The position numbers and the translations under genes are program-made. A model generated the notes under the pieces. It was not told the DNA's origin. It did no database searches and saw only the letters and a program-made list of their open reading frames with translations. Positions 36,536 to 45,821 of a DNA stretch of 64,000 bases are shown here, in pieces (positions within the stretch are counted from its first letter, which is position 1; each line of letters starts with the position of its first letter). Location: positions 80,183 through 144,182 of the forward strand of contig QBVC01000027.1 in assembly GCA_003058495.1 (NCBI GenBank), read 5' to 3'. Origin of the DNA: a gamma proteobacterium symbiont of Ctena orbiculata (GTDB lineage Bacteria; Pseudomonadota; Gammaproteobacteria; Chromatiales; Chromatiaceae).

Positions 36536-38068
36536 ATGGAGATAATCCAACTCCTGCTCGATGGCTTTCTGGTCGCCTTAGAGCCAACCAATCTGTTCTT
36601 GGTGATCATTGGCTGCGCCGTCGGTCTGTTTATCGGTGCCATGCCTGGACTGGGCTCGGTCAATGGAGTGGCCATCCTGTTGCCTGTTACCTTTATCGTA
36701 CCTCCCACTTCAGCGATCATTTTTCTCGCGGCAATCTACTACGGCGCCATGTACGGCGGCGCTGTCAGCTCGATCATGCTCGGCATACCCGGCGCATCCA
36801 CCGCCGTTGCGACCACCTTTGACGGTCGTCCGCTGGCGGTTCAGGGCAAGGCCGACATGGCGCTGGTCGCCGCCGCGGTCGCCTCGTTCGCGGGCGGCAC
36901 GATTTCGGTCATTCTCTTTACCGCCTTTGCGCCGCCCCTCGCCCATGTGGCGCTTGCCTTCGGTTCGGCGGAGGAGTTCGCCCTGATGCTGCTGGCATTC
37001 GGCACTTTTATCGGCCTGGGCGGTGACGATATTCCGAAGACCATTTTCTCCATCCTTATCGGTCTCGTGCTCAGCGCGGTGGGCCTGGATGTCCTGAGTG
37101 GTCAGCCGCGCCTCATATTCGGCGATATACCGGGCTTTTTCCACGGCATCAACTTCCTGGTGCTGGCGATCGGCATCTACGGCATCGGCGAGATTCTCTG
37201 GACCATAGAGAGCAGCCGCGGCGAGGTGCAGGTCTCGCAGGCGGTGGTGACGGTGCGGCGCATCATCGACTCCCTGAAGCAGATGGGCAAGAGCATCAAG
37301 ACGGTGATCATGGGCTCCTTCGTCGGCTATTTCGTCGGTCTGCTCCCCGCGGCCGGCGCCACCCCAGGCTCGATCATGGCGTACGGTTTCGCCAAGACCA
37401 TGTCAAAGGATCCGGACAGCTACGGCAAGGGCAATGTGGACGGTGTTGCGGCACCCGAATCGGCCAACAACGCCGCCAGCACGGGCTCCATGTTGCCGAT
37501 GCTTACCCTCGGTATACCCGGTTCGCCGACCACCGCCATTCTCCTTGGCGGCATGGTCATTTGGGGCCTGGAGCCCGGTCCGCGCCTGTTTGTCGATCAG
37601 ACCGAGTTTGTCTGGGGGCTGATTGCCAGCCTCTATGTGGCCAACTTCTTCTCCGTGGTGCTGAATGTGGCCTTCATCCCGCTGTTTATCTGGGTGTTGA
37701 AGCTGCCGTTCACCATTCTGGCGCCGGTGATTTTCGTGCTCTGCGTGGTTGGCGGTTATGCCCCGACCCAGGACATGCACGATGTCTGGCTCATGCTTAT
37801 CTTCGGTGTCGTCGGCTACCTGATGCGCAAACTCGACTATCCCATGGCGCCGATGGTGTTGGCCATCGTCCTGGGGCCACTGGCCGAGTCATCCCTGCGC
37901 CAGGCCCTGTTGCAGTCCGAGGGCTCACTGATGGTCTTTATTGAAAGACCGATATCGGGCCCGATCATGGGGGTCGCGCTGCTGCTCTTCCTGCTGCCGG
38001 TGTTCAAGGCCATCAAGGCCAAATTGACGAATTCCAAGGGCGAGGTGAACGCGGCGTCCGGGGGCTGA
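36536..38068 (+). CDS. tctA: TTT transporter large membrane subunit (TctA)
   Basis: Main translocation subunit with about 11-12 membrane helices, 510 residues. Family motifs seen: VGLFIGAMPGLGSVNGVAILLPVTF (about 26-50), YYGAMYGGAVSSIMLGIPGASTAVATTFDG (about 65-95), a repeated SMLPMLTLGIPGSPTTAILLGGMVIWGLEPGP in the second half, and GYAPTQDMHDVWLMLIFGVVGY. The internal duplication of the PGxP motifs is typical. It completes tctCBA; the next gene, oxc, has its own operator 82 bases after this stop. Confidence 0.95.
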   Translation: MEIIQLLLDGFLVALEPTNLFLVIIGCAVGLFIGAMPGLGSVNGVAILLPVTFIVPPTSAIIFLAAIYYGAMYGGAVSSIMLGIPGASTAVATTFDGRPLAVQGKADMALVAAAVASFAGGTISVILFTAFAPPLAHVALAFGSAEEFALMLLAFGTFIGLGGDDIPKTIFSILIGLVLSAVGLDVLSGQPRLIFGDIPGFFHGINFLVLAIGIYGIGEILWTIESSRGEVQVSQAVVTVRRIIDSLKQMGKSIKTVIMGSFVGYFVGLLPAAGATPGSIMAYGFAKTMSKDPDSYGKGNVDGVAAPESANNAASTGSMLPMLTLGIPGSPTTAILLGGMVIWGLEPGPRLFVDQTEFVWGLIASLYVANFFSVVLNVAFIPLFIWVLKLPFTILAPVIFVLCVVGGYAPTQDMHDVWLMLIFGVVGYLMRKLDYPMAPMVLAIVLGPLAESSLRQALLQSEGSLMVFIERPISGPIMGVALLLFLLPVFKAIKAKLTNSKGEVNAASGG

Positions 38069-38130
38069 TATCTCCCCGGTGTCGTGAATCGACTGCCGAT
38101 CGTTTACCAGAAGGAAAGCGGAATCCAGCC

Positions 38131-38166
38131 TTGATAGTGACGAATAATCTGGTATATTGTATACAC
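38131..38166 (+). promoter_or_regulatory. oxc promoter with regulon operator over -10
   Basis: TTGATA (38131-38136) and TATATT (38153-38158) with 16-base spacing make a candidate sigma70 promoter. TGGTATATTGTATACAC (38150-38166) overlaps the -10. The first transcribed bases would be about 195 before the oxc ATG. Confidence 0.65.
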
Positions 38167-38359
38167 AATACAAAAAGTAGGTTCCCGGCAGTCGGATTGG
38201 ACTGCGGGAGGCCTCGAAGAGACGAGTCCTCTCCCCGGTTAGGGGGGGCGTCAGCCAAGCTAGCGACATCCACGGCTTGGGATTTGGGAGCGGTTGATAC
38301 GAGAGCATGTTTATTGAATCTGCTGAAAGAGAAACGACTCAGCATACCTGGAGCGAGAA

Positions 38360-40075
38360 ATGAGCAACGTGGCAAAAATCGTACCTGATGGCGCAGAGCT
38401 GACAGACGGCTTTCATCTGATCATGGATGCCTTGGAGATGAACGGCATCGAGAATATCTACGGCCTGGTCGGCATTCCGGTGACTGAACTCGGTCGTATG
38501 TGGCAGGCCCGGGGTCATCAGTTCTACAGCTTCCGGCATGAACAGAATGCCGGTTTTGCCGCTTCCATCGCTGGCTACCTGACCAAGAAACCCGGTATCT
38601 GCCTTTCGGTTTCCGCTCCCGGTTTCCTCAATGCCCTGACCGCACTGGCCAATGCGACCACGAACTGTTTTCCGATGGTGCTGATCAGTGGCTCCAGCGA
38701 GCGGGAAATCGTCGACCTGCAGCAGGGCGATTATGAAGAGATGGACCAGCTGAACATCGCGCGTCCCCACTGTAAGGCGGCCTATCGCATCAATCGTCCC
38801 GAGGATATCGGCGTAGGCGTTGCCCGCGCTATCCGCGCCGCCGCCTCGGGCAGGCCTGGCGGTGTCTATCTCGATATCCCGGCGCGCCTGTTTTGCGAAA
38901 CCCTGAGTGCCGAAAAGGGTGAGCAGTCCCTGTTTGCGCCGGTCGATCCGAGTCCGGTCCAGCTGCCCGGTCCGGATGCCATAGAACGCGCCGCCAAACT
39001 GATACGGGAAGCGGAACGGCCCCTGATCCTGCTCGGCAAGGGCGCGGCCTATGCCCAGTGCGATGACGAGATCAAGGCCTTGATCGAGGAGACGGGCATA
39101 CCCTTCACGCCGATGTCGATGGCGAAGGGTCTGCTGCCCGACACCCACCCGCAATGCGCCTCGGCAGCGCGCTCCATGGTGTTGAAGGATTCCGATCTGG
39201 TCGTACTGATCGGCGCCCGCCTGAACTGGCTGCTCGCCCATGGCAAGGGTAAGACCTGGGGCGGCGGCCTGAAGCAGTTTGTGCAGATCGATATCCAGGC
39301 CGACGAAATGGACAGCAACGTCCCCATCGCAGCGCCGCTGGTAGGGGATATCGAATCCTGCGTCTCACTGCTGCGTCCCGCCCTGCGCGGTATGCAGAAA
39401 CCGAGTGAATGGGCCAAGGCGGTCGCCGAGAAGGCATCCGGCAATCGTCTCAAGCTTGCCGGCAAGCTGACCAAGCCGACCGCGGTGATGAACTATCACA
39501 ATTCACTGGGCGCGATTCGCGAGGTGCTGAAGAACTATCCCGATATCACCCTGGTCAACGAAGGCGCCAACGCCCTCGACAATGCGCGCATGATCATCGA
39601 TCAATATAAGCCGAGGCGGCGCCTGGATACCGGCACCTGGGGCGTGATGGGCATAGGCATGGGATTCAGCGTGGCCGCCGCGGTCGAGACCCGGGCCCCG
39701 GTGGTCGCCGTCTCCGGTGACAGTGCCTTCGGCTTCAGCGGCATGGAGATCGAAACCATCACCCGCTACAAGCTGCCCGTCACCGTGATCGTGATGAACA
39801 ACGGGGGCATCTATCGCGGTGATGAAACCAATGAGGCGAGTGATCAGGCGGCCGTCACCGTGTTCAATTCCAGCACCCGTTACGATCAGATGATGGTGGC
39901 ATTGGGTGGCGAGGGCGTTCGCGTCACCACCCCCGAGGAGCTGGCCGAGGCATTGGAGAGATCAATCAAATCCGGTAGGCCCACCCTCATCGACGCCATT
40001 ATCGATCCGGCCGCCGGTGTGGAATCCGGCCGTATCGGCAACCTGAATGTTGTGAGCACGATCGGCAAGAAGTAG
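38360..40075 (+). CDS. oxc: Oxalyl-CoA decarboxylase
   Basis: ThDP enzyme converting oxalyl-CoA to formyl-CoA and CO2. 571 residues. N-terminal [32 protein letters not shown] and [34 protein letters not shown] carry the catalytic Glu (HEQ) and are strongly typical of oxalyl-CoA decarboxylase; LDIPARLF and the C-terminal ThDP/Mg site [36 protein letters not shown] follow. Start ATG 38360 after GGAGCGAG. It heads an oxc-frc pair (48-base gap), the core of oxalate catabolism, and is behind a regulon operator. Confidence 0.97.
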   Translation: MSNVAKIVPDGAELTDGFHLIMDALEMNGIENIYGLVGIPVTELGRMWQARGHQFYSFRHEQNAGFAASIAGYLTKKPGICLSVSAPGFLNALTALANATTNCFPMVLISGSSEREIVDLQQGDYEEMDQLNIARPHCKAAYRINRPEDIGVGVARAIRAAASGRPGGVYLDIPARLFCETLSAEKGEQSLFAPVDPSPVQLPGPDAIERAAKLIREAERPLILLGKGAAYAQCDDEIKALIEETGIPFTPMSMAKGLLPDTHPQCASAARSMVLKDSDLVVLIGARLNWLLAHGKGKTWGGGLKQFVQIDIQADEMDSNVPIAAPLVGDIESCVSLLRPALRGMQKPSEWAKAVAEKASGNRLKLAGKLTKPTAVMNYHNSLGAIREVLKNYPDITLVNEGANALDNARMIIDQYKPRRRLDTGTWGVMGIGMGFSVAAAVETRAPVVAVSGDSAFGFSGMEIETITRYKLPVTVIVMNNGGIYRGDETNEASDQAAVTVFNSSTRYDQMMVALGGEGVRVTTPEELAEALERSIKSGRPTLIDAIIDPAAGVESGRIGNLNVVSTIGKK

Positions 40076-40123
40076 ATAACAACGCGGCCTGGGCGCCGCC
40101 ATAAGAAAACGTGAGGTATTTCG

Positions 40124-41428
40124 ATGACAGATAAAGCGCTTAGCGGAATTCGTGTCCTTGATATGACGCATGTCCAATCGGGTCCTACATGCACCCAGCT
40201 ATTGGCCTGGTTTGGCGCGGATGTAATCAAAGTCGAACGACCTCACGTGGGCGACGCGACAAGGGGACAGCTGCGTGACATCCCCGATGTGGACAGCCTC
40301 TACTTCACCATGCTCAACCACAACAAACGCAGTATCACCTTGAACCCGAAGACGCCGAAGGGCAAGGAGATCTTCACCCGGCTGATCGAGGAGTGCGATG
40401 TGCTGGTAGAGAATTTCGCCCCGGGCGCGCTGGACCGCATGGGTTTTTCCTGGGAACGGATCCAGGAGATCAACCCGCGCATCATCTACGGCTCGGTGAA
40501 GGGCTTCGGCCCCGGTCCCTACCAGGATTGCAAGGTCTACGAGAACGTGGCCCAGTGCGCCGGCGGATCTGCCAGCACCACCGGTTTCGACGACGGCCCG
40601 CCGATGGTCACCGGCGCCCAGATCGGCGATTCCGGAACCGGCCTCCACCTGGCCCTGGGACTGGTGACGGCGCTGATGCACCGGGAGCGCAGCGGCAAAG
40701 GGCAGCGTGTCGAGTGCGCCATGCAGGACGGCGTTCTCAATCTGTGCCGGGTCAAGCTGCGTGACCAGCAGCGCCTGTCACAGGGTCCGCTGCGGGAGTA
40801 TCCGCAGTTCCCCCATGGCGAGTTCGGCGAGTCGGTGCCCCGGGCGGGAAACGCCTCCGGCGGCGGCCAGCCGGGGTGGGCGGTGAAGACCAAGGGAGGC
40901 GGAATCGACGACTATATCTACGTCATCATCCAGCCCCAGGTCTGGGAGGCCTGGATGAAGACCATCGGACGCGAGGAGTTGATCAGCGATCCCGAATGGG
41001 CCACGCCCGAGGCGCGGCTGCCGAAGCTGGATCAATGCTTTGCAATGATAGAGGAGTGGACCCTGACGAAGACCAAATTCGAGGCGATGGATATCCTCAA
41101 TGCCCAGAACATCCCCTGCGGGCCGATCCTGTCATTGCAGGAGCTTGCCGAAGAGCCGTCGCTGCGCGATAACGGCACTGTGGTGGAGGTGGATCATCCC
41201 ACCAGGGGTCCCTATCTGACGGTTGGCAATCCGATCAAGCTGTCCGCCTCGTCTACCGAGGTTGTTCGCTCCCCGCTGCTCGGTGAACACACCGACGAGA
41301 TTCTGCGGGATGTACTGGGTTTCAGCGACAACGCTATCGCGGAGGCTCGGGCAGCCGAGGCCATAGGTTCGGAGCATAAGCTCCATGAAGATGAACATCC
41401 GGTTCCCATGCCCGAGGCGGGGGCCTGA
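40124..41428 (+). CDS. frc: Formyl-CoA:oxalate CoA-transferase paralog 1
   Basis: Class III CoA-transferase moving CoA from formyl-CoA to oxalate, 434 residues. [24 protein letters not shown] holds the conserved Gln, TRGQLRD has Gln where the Oxalobacter enzyme has Trp48 (as in E. coli YfdW), and the catalytic Asp is in [11 protein letters not shown]. It differs from paralog 2 and from Oxalobacter FRC at the glycine loop ([10 protein letters not shown] not [10 protein letters not shown]), at GFDDGPP (usual GFWDGPP) and at [10 protein letters not shown] (usual KGWETD), and has a 15-residue longer acidic tail. It may use another CoA donor such as succinyl- or acetyl-CoA. Directly downstream of oxc. 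Confidence 0.93.
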   Translation: MTDKALSGIRVLDMTHVQSGPTCTQLLAWFGADVIKVERPHVGDATRGQLRDIPDVDSLYFTMLNHNKRSITLNPKTPKGKEIFTRLIEECDVLVENFAPGALDRMGFSWERIQEINPRIIYGSVKGFGPGPYQDCKVYENVAQCAGGSASTTGFDDGPPMVTGAQIGDSGTGLHLALGLVTALMHRERSGKGQRVECAMQDGVLNLCRVKLRDQQRLSQGPLREYPQFPHGEFGESVPRAGNASGGGQPGWAVKTKGGGIDDYIYVIIQPQVWEAWMKTIGREELISDPEWATPEARLPKLDQCFAMIEEWTLTKTKFEAMDILNAQNIPCGPILSLQELAEEPSLRDNGTVVEVDHPTRGPYLTVGNPIKLSASSTEVVRSPLLGEHTDEILRDVLGFSDNAIAEARAAEAIGSEHKLHEDEHPVPMPEAGA

Positions 41429-41506
41429 GTTTTTGCATGACCAGGTGTGTAGCCAGGCAAGGTTGTTTCGTTTGTCTGACTGATGCGCAATTGAATTACA
41501 GAACAG

Positions 41507-41532
41507 GCTCTGTGTATTGGGCTACACAGAGC
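41507..41532. repeat. Inverted repeat with ten-base arms between frc and usp
   Basis: GCTCTGTGTA, six-base loop, TACACAGAGC. No T-run follows in either direction, so it is not a typical terminator. It ends 38 bases before the usp ATG and could be an operator, an attenuator or an RNA-processing hairpin. Confidence 0.7.
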
Positions 41533-41570
41533 GGTTGAATCTGCATACTCCAGCTATTGAGGTCCCAATC

Positions 41571-42437
41571 ATGTCGATAAAAACCATACTTGTTCCAATC
41601 GGCGGGCGTAAGGCAAGCATGACAGCGCTGGAACGTGCGTTTGTCATCGCAGAACGGTTTGGGGCTCACATCAAAGCGGTGCATGTGATGGAGCGCGCCT
41701 TCGATGCCGTCTCGTTTGAATTTCACCTCCCGGCCCATCTTCGGGGAAGCGTGGAGGAGTCGTCGGAACAGTCGGCCAAAGTGCAGGCCGATGAGTATCG
41801 CGAGGCCTTTGAGGATGCCTGCAACAAGGCCAATGTCACGATCAGCGATAAACCGACCTCGGGGACTGGCGTTTCGGCGGGATGGCACCAGGAGTTCGGT
41901 CATGTAGAGGATGTGCTGGTACGCCATGCCCGCTTGAGTGATGTGGTGACCGTTCCCCAGCCGGTGATCGCATCCGGTCCTGCCCGACGCTCGCCCGTGG
42001 GCAGGGCTATCGAAGCCATGTTGTGCGCGACCGGCAGGCCGGTCCTGATCGATCCGCCCAAATGCGAGATCAAACAGTGTAACAGCGTGGCCATCGGATG
42101 GAACGAGAGCACCGAGGCCTCACGTGCGGTGGCGATGACAATGCCCTGGCTTACCGTGATGAACAGGGTGACGATCATCGCTTCGCGGAAGCGGGAAAGA
42201 GGGGCGAATGAATTGGCCGAGTATCTCTCCTGGCATGATGTGAAGGCTGAAATCGCCTTTCTCGATAGCCAGGGTGACAGTGTCGGAGAGGCAATGCTGA
42301 ACATCTGCAAGAGTACCAGCACCGGTTTTCTCATCGTCGGCGGATTCAGCCACTCCCGGGCCCGGGAGCTCCTCTTCGGGGGTGTGACGCGCCACCTCCT
42401 GGCCCATTCGACCATTCCCACGTTGATGGTGCACTGA
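41571..42437 (+). CDS. Universal stress protein, two UspA domains
   Basis: 288 residues. ATG at 41571 (MSIKTILVPIGG) is the natural UspA start; upstream extension is rejected. The first domain begins TILVPIGGRKASMTALERAFVIAERFGAHIKAVHVME, the second begins NSVAIGWNESTEASRAVAMTMPWL and ends with the ATP-type loop IVGGFSHSRARELLFGGVTRHLLAHSTIPTLMVH. The first domain lacks an equally clear ATP loop. Tandem Usp proteins bind ATP or small molecules and help survival under stress. It follows frc by 142 bases and precedes the CitE-like gene by 21, so it could be in the oxc operon. Confidence 0.9.
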   Translation: MSIKTILVPIGGRKASMTALERAFVIAERFGAHIKAVHVMERAFDAVSFEFHLPAHLRGSVEESSEQSAKVQADEYREAFEDACNKANVTISDKPTSGTGVSAGWHQEFGHVEDVLVRHARLSDVVTVPQPVIASGPARRSPVGRAIEAMLCATGRPVLIDPPKCEIKQCNSVAIGWNESTEASRAVAMTMPWLTVMNRVTIIASRKRERGANELAEYLSWHDVKAEIAFLDSQGDSVGEAMLNICKSTSTGFLIVGGFSHSRARELLFGGVTRHLLAHSTIPTLMVH

Positions 42438-42458
42438 CGCCTGCCGGGAGCTGGGCCC

Positions 42459-43316
42459 ATGCGCAGCCTCCTCTTCGTCCCCGGCAATGTCCAGAGGATG
42501 CTCGACAAGGCGTTGACCTGCAGCCCCGATGCCTATGTGCCGGACCTGGAAGATTCAGTACCCGAAGGGGAGAAGGTGAACGCCCGCCGCATGGTCGCGG
42601 CCCATCTCGCAAGACTTTCAGCACGGGATATCCCGGTCATCCCGAGGATAAATGCATATCGGACTCCCTGGTGTGAAGGGGATCTTGCCGCGCTGGTCGG
42701 CCCGAATGTCCATGGCGTCTCCATCGGCAAGATCGAATCGGCCGAGGACATCGCCGCCATATCGGATGCAATCGCCGAACAGGAGAGGAGGGCGGGCGTT
42801 GAGGTGGGAACCATCCGCCTGCTCCCCTGGATCGAGACGGCGCTGGCTGTGGTCAACTGTTATCAGATCTGCCGCGCCAGTTCGCGGATTACGGCGGTGG
42901 CATTCGGCGCCGAGGATCTGACCGACGATCTGGGTATAGAACGCACGGAGGGTGAGAGCGAGACGGCCTATGCGAGATCCGCGGTCTGCATCGCCGCCCG
43001 TGCGGCGGGGTTGGACGCCCTCGATACCCCCTATTTCCATTTTCGCGACAACGAGGGTCTCAAAGCGAGCGTTGTCGCGGCGAAACAGTTGGGCTTCAAA
43101 GGCAAATTTGCCATCCATCCCGCCCAGCTCGAGCTGCTGAAGGAGATGTTCTCACCATCCGAGGAGGAGCTGGCCTACGCGCGTCGTGTTGTCGAGGTGT
43201 TCGAGGAGGCAGAGAGGGAGGGTAGGGGTTCGACCTCTCTGCAGGGTAAGGTCATCGACGTGCCCGTCGTGAAACGGGCACGATCACTCCTTCGCTCAGC
43301 CAAGCATACCGCCTGA
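42459..43316 (+). CDS. HpcH/HpaI-CitE-family lyase, candidate malyl-CoA or citramalyl-CoA lyase
   Basis: 285-residue TIM-barrel lyase: MRSLLFVPGNVQRMLDKAL N-terminus, AYVPDLEDSVPEGEKVNARRMV (metal Asp region), PRINAYRTPWCEGDL (conserved Arg), and IRLLPWIETALAVVNCYQI (Glu), VAFGAEDLTDDLG, and KGKFAIHPAQLELL near the C-terminus, all typical of CitE-like CoA-ester lyases. Such enzymes cleave or form beta-hydroxyacyl-CoA using acetyl-CoA plus glyoxylate or pyruvate. With a SucCD/MtkAB-type ligase in the regulon, a malyl-CoA lyase is reasonable; it is not the long methylotroph Mcl type. Its 3' end overlaps the convergent small membrane gene by 21 bases. Confidence 0.85.
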   Translation: MRSLLFVPGNVQRMLDKALTCSPDAYVPDLEDSVPEGEKVNARRMVAAHLARLSARDIPVIPRINAYRTPWCEGDLAALVGPNVHGVSIGKIESAEDIAAISDAIAEQERRAGVEVGTIRLLPWIETALAVVNCYQICRASSRITAVAFGAEDLTDDLGIERTEGESETAYARSAVCIAARAAGLDALDTPYFHFRDNEGLKASVVAAKQLGFKGKFAIHPAQLELLKEMFSPSEEELAYARRVVEVFEEAEREGRGSTSLQGKVIDVPVVKRARSLLRSAKHTA

Positions 43317-43562
43317 ATGCTGCTGAGGATCCCGCAACAGCGGGCCGACGCGACAGATAAAGACGGTTTTCACGCCCTGGTAAAGGAGTGCGACACCCAT
43401 GATGGCGGGGATGAGGACCGCCATGTGCTGCAGCAGGGAGTAGCCGAATGCTGACGAGATCAACAGTGCCACGCCAAGAGCGATCTGAAAAAGGCTGAAA
43501 ATGGATTTGCAGTCATTGGATGAGAGGGCGTTGCGGTTGACGCTGCTGGGCTGCTGATACAT
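43296..43562 (-). CDS. Small two-helix membrane protein, DUF2892-like
   Basis: 88 residues with two hydrophobic helices (FSLFQIALGVALLISSAFGYSLL and HMAVLIPAIMGVALLYQGVKTVFICRVGPLL). The helix-turn pattern resembles DUF2892 (YgaP membrane part), but the conserved motifs are incomplete. Convergent with the CitE-like gene with 21-base overlap. AGGAG precedes the ATG on the minus strand (CTAGGAGTTGAACCA upstream). Function unknown. Confidence 0.6.
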   Translation of the reverse strand: MYQQPSSVNRNALSSNDCKSIFSLFQIALGVALLISSAFGYSLLQHMAVLIPAIMGVALLYQGVKTVFICRVGPLLRDPQQHSGGMLG

Positions 43563-44020
43563 TGGTTCAACTCCTAGTCAAATTAAATCACACATCGAGT
43601 CTCTGGCTCGAAAGGGCAGGCTCATGCCTATGTTGCAGTGCAGTATAAAGGACCGTTTGCTGCATTGCAACATCGATTGGCAGGGTAAGTGCCCGATTCA
43701 AAATAAGAATATTACTATATAGGGCGCGTCTGATGAATACTGCGACCGCACTCTCAAGCTCCCGCCAATGGAATCTCCCTGCCCATCGGATAGGTGAAAT
43801 CTATCAGTTGAAGAGAATGATGAGATTGATAATCGTCAATGGTCGGTTCGCGTACTCGTTTTCTTCCTGGGCGACCCGACAAATGGGCCGATGCGACTGG
43901 CCATGTGCTGTATTTGGCTGCTGGTTCCGGGTGTCACGCCTCGCCGGGGCGATTGGCTTTCCCTGTCAGCCGGTTGGCTTGTCGCTCCGGCAGGGCAACC
44001 GGCCTCAACAATATCTGCCC
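43563..44020. other. Intergenic region, no gene seen
   Basis: 458 bases, part of the 705-base gap before nhaD. Only frames without ribosome sites or plausible composition were found. The operator at 44035-44051 lies at its right side. Confidence 0.4.
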
Positions 44021-44051
44021 TTATATCTGGTATTTGGTATACAATATACTA
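44021..44051 (+). promoter_or_regulatory. Regulon operator before nhaD
   Basis: TGGTATACAATATACTA at 44035-44051 with core TGGTATACAA; a further half-site TGGTATT adjoins on the left (44028). A weak promoter (TTATAT 44021-44026, 18 bases, TATACT 44045-44050) overlaps it. The start codon of nhaD is 217 bases further on. Confidence 0.6.
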
Positions 44052-44267
44052 TATATTACTGGTGACAGCAGGAAGTTCATTAGCAGCAAGCAGCCGCGGA
44101 TGTGGTAGCGCGGGGAGTGAGGTGTATTCAGGAGATTTGCTTCAAGCAGCCTCATCAGAGACAGGATGACACTATCCTGAAGCGCTGATTCAACTCCGGA
44201 TTGAGTCTGGTCCCAGCGCCCAACAGTCGGGCATTAAAAAAGCCTGCAACGAGGAGGAATAGATCTT

Positions 44268-45677
44268 ATGCGTTATTTGCTCATGTTGATGGCGCTCATC
44301 TTTACCGCGACGGATGTTTGGGCGACAGAGACGGCACATCAGACCCTGTCGCTGATCGATCATAATATCGGTTACTATGCCATTGCCGTCTTCGTCGTCG
44401 CCTACCTGCTGGTGATGGCCGAGGAGTTCACCCACCTGCGTAAATCCAAGCCGGTAATCATCGCCGCGGGCGTGATATGGAGCATGATCGCATTCGTCTA
44501 TGCTCAGCACGAAATCACCGGTGCGGCGGAATCCGCGGTTCGCCACAATATCCTTGAATTCGCCGAGTTGATGCTGTTCCTGCTTGTTGCGATGACCTAT
44601 ATCAACGCCATGGAGGAGCGCCTGGTCTTTGAATCGCTGAGGGCCTGGCTCACCCGCAAGGGATTCAGTTACCGCCAGCTGTTTTGGATCACCGGTTTCC
44701 TGGCGTTCGTGCTTTCGCCGATCGCGGACAACCTCACCACCGCCCTGCTGATGGGAGCCGTGGTGATGGCGGTGGGCAGGGACAGCCCCAGGTTTGTCGC
44801 CATCGGCTGTGTCAATATCGTGGTCGCGGCCAACGCGGGCGGTGCCTTCAGTCCTTTCGGCGATATCACCACCCTGATGGTCTGGCAGAAGGGTATCGTC
44901 GATTTCTGGACCTTCTTCCATCTGGTGATCCCGTCCATCGTCAACTTTCTGGTGCCCGCTGCGGTCATGCATTTCGCGATACCGGACGTCAAACCCGATG
45001 TTGAGGCGGAAGCCATCACCATGAAGCGGGGCGCCTGGATAATCATGGCGCTGTTCCTCTGCACCATCGCCACTGCGGTCAGTTTCCATAACTTCCTGCA
45101 TATGCCACCCATGGTCGGAATGATGACCGGGCTCGGTTATCTGCAGATCTTTGGCTTTTATCTACGCAAGACACACCATAAGGAACAGCCTGGCTATAGC
45201 GAGGAGAAGGCCAATGAGATGGTTGGCGACGTAACGGCCTTCGAGATATTCCGGCAGATCTCGCGCGCCGAGTGGGATACGCTGCTCTTTTTCTATGGTG
45301 TTGTGCTCTGCGTCGGCGGCCTGGGTTTCATCGGCTATCTCGAGCTGGTCTCCTCCATCATGTATATCGATATGGGGCCGACATTTGCCAATACCATGGT
45401 CGGCATACTCTCGGCCATTGTCGATAACATTCCCGTGATGTTCGCGGTCTTGACCATGAACCCGGAGATGTCAACAGGACAGTGGTTGCTGGTTACCCTG
45501 ACCGCGGGTGTGGGTGGCAGCATGCTCTCCATCGGCTCTGCCGCCGGGGTTGCCCTGATGGGCCAGGCGAGGGGAGTCTATACCTTCTTCAATCACTTGA
45601 AATGGACGCCAGTGATCGCCCTTGGATACGGCGCCAGCATTGTGGTCCATATGTGGGTCAATGCCAGCCACTTTTAG
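44268..45677 (+). CDS. nhaD: NhaD-type Na+/H+ antiporter
   Basis: Exchanges cytoplasmic Na+ (or Li+) for external H+, mostly at alkaline pH. 469 residues with a likely signal peptide or first helix (RYLLMLMALIFTATDVWA) and about 12 membrane helices. Family features: SPIADNLTTALLMGAVVMAVG (conserved Asp/Asn), NAGGAFSPFGDITTLMVWQKG, IVDNIPVMFAVLTMN and GVGGSMLSIGSAAGVALMGQA. Its regulon operator suggests a role in oxalate use: decarboxylation of oxalate and oxidation of formate consume protons and alkalinise the cell. GAGGAGGAAT precedes the start. Confidence 0.95.
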   Translation: MRYLLMLMALIFTATDVWATETAHQTLSLIDHNIGYYAIAVFVVAYLLVMAEEFTHLRKSKPVIIAAGVIWSMIAFVYAQHEITGAAESAVRHNILEFAELMLFLLVAMTYINAMEERLVFESLRAWLTRKGFSYRQLFWITGFLAFVLSPIADNLTTALLMGAVVMAVGRDSPRFVAIGCVNIVVAANAGGAFSPFGDITTLMVWQKGIVDFWTFFHLVIPSIVNFLVPAAVMHFAIPDVKPDVEAEAITMKRGAWIIMALFLCTIATAVSFHNFLHMPPMVGMMTGLGYLQIFGFYLRKTHHKEQPGYSEEKANEMVGDVTAFEIFRQISRAEWDTLLFFYGVVLCVGGLGFIGYLELVSSIMYIDMGPTFANTMVGILSAIVDNIPVMFAVLTMNPEMSTGQWLLVTLTAGVGGSMLSIGSAAGVALMGQARGVYTFFNHLKWTPVIALGYGASIVVHMWVNASHF

Positions 45678-45693
45678 GGAATGTCCGATTAAT

Positions 45694-45764
45694 CCGTCAT
45701 TCCGGCGTATGCGGGAATCTGTGTGTTTAATTTTCATGGATCCCGGCATACGCCGGGATGACGG
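45694..45764. repeat. Dispersed inverted repeat, copy 2
   Basis: CCGTCATTCCGGCGTATGCG at the left and CCCGGCATACGCCGGGATGACGG at the right are the same arms as at 13529-13607. It sits 17 bases after the nhaD stop and could also serve as a transcription terminator hairpin. Confidence 0.8.
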
Positions 45765-45821
45765 AAGGATAAATATTAAAAAGTCCCTTAGGCGCCATAA
45801 CAGAGATCGATTTGAATTGAT

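Noticed and set aside
43733..44065. 110-residue frame before nhaD
   Set aside because: Runs through the operator, composition not protein-like, no ribosome site.
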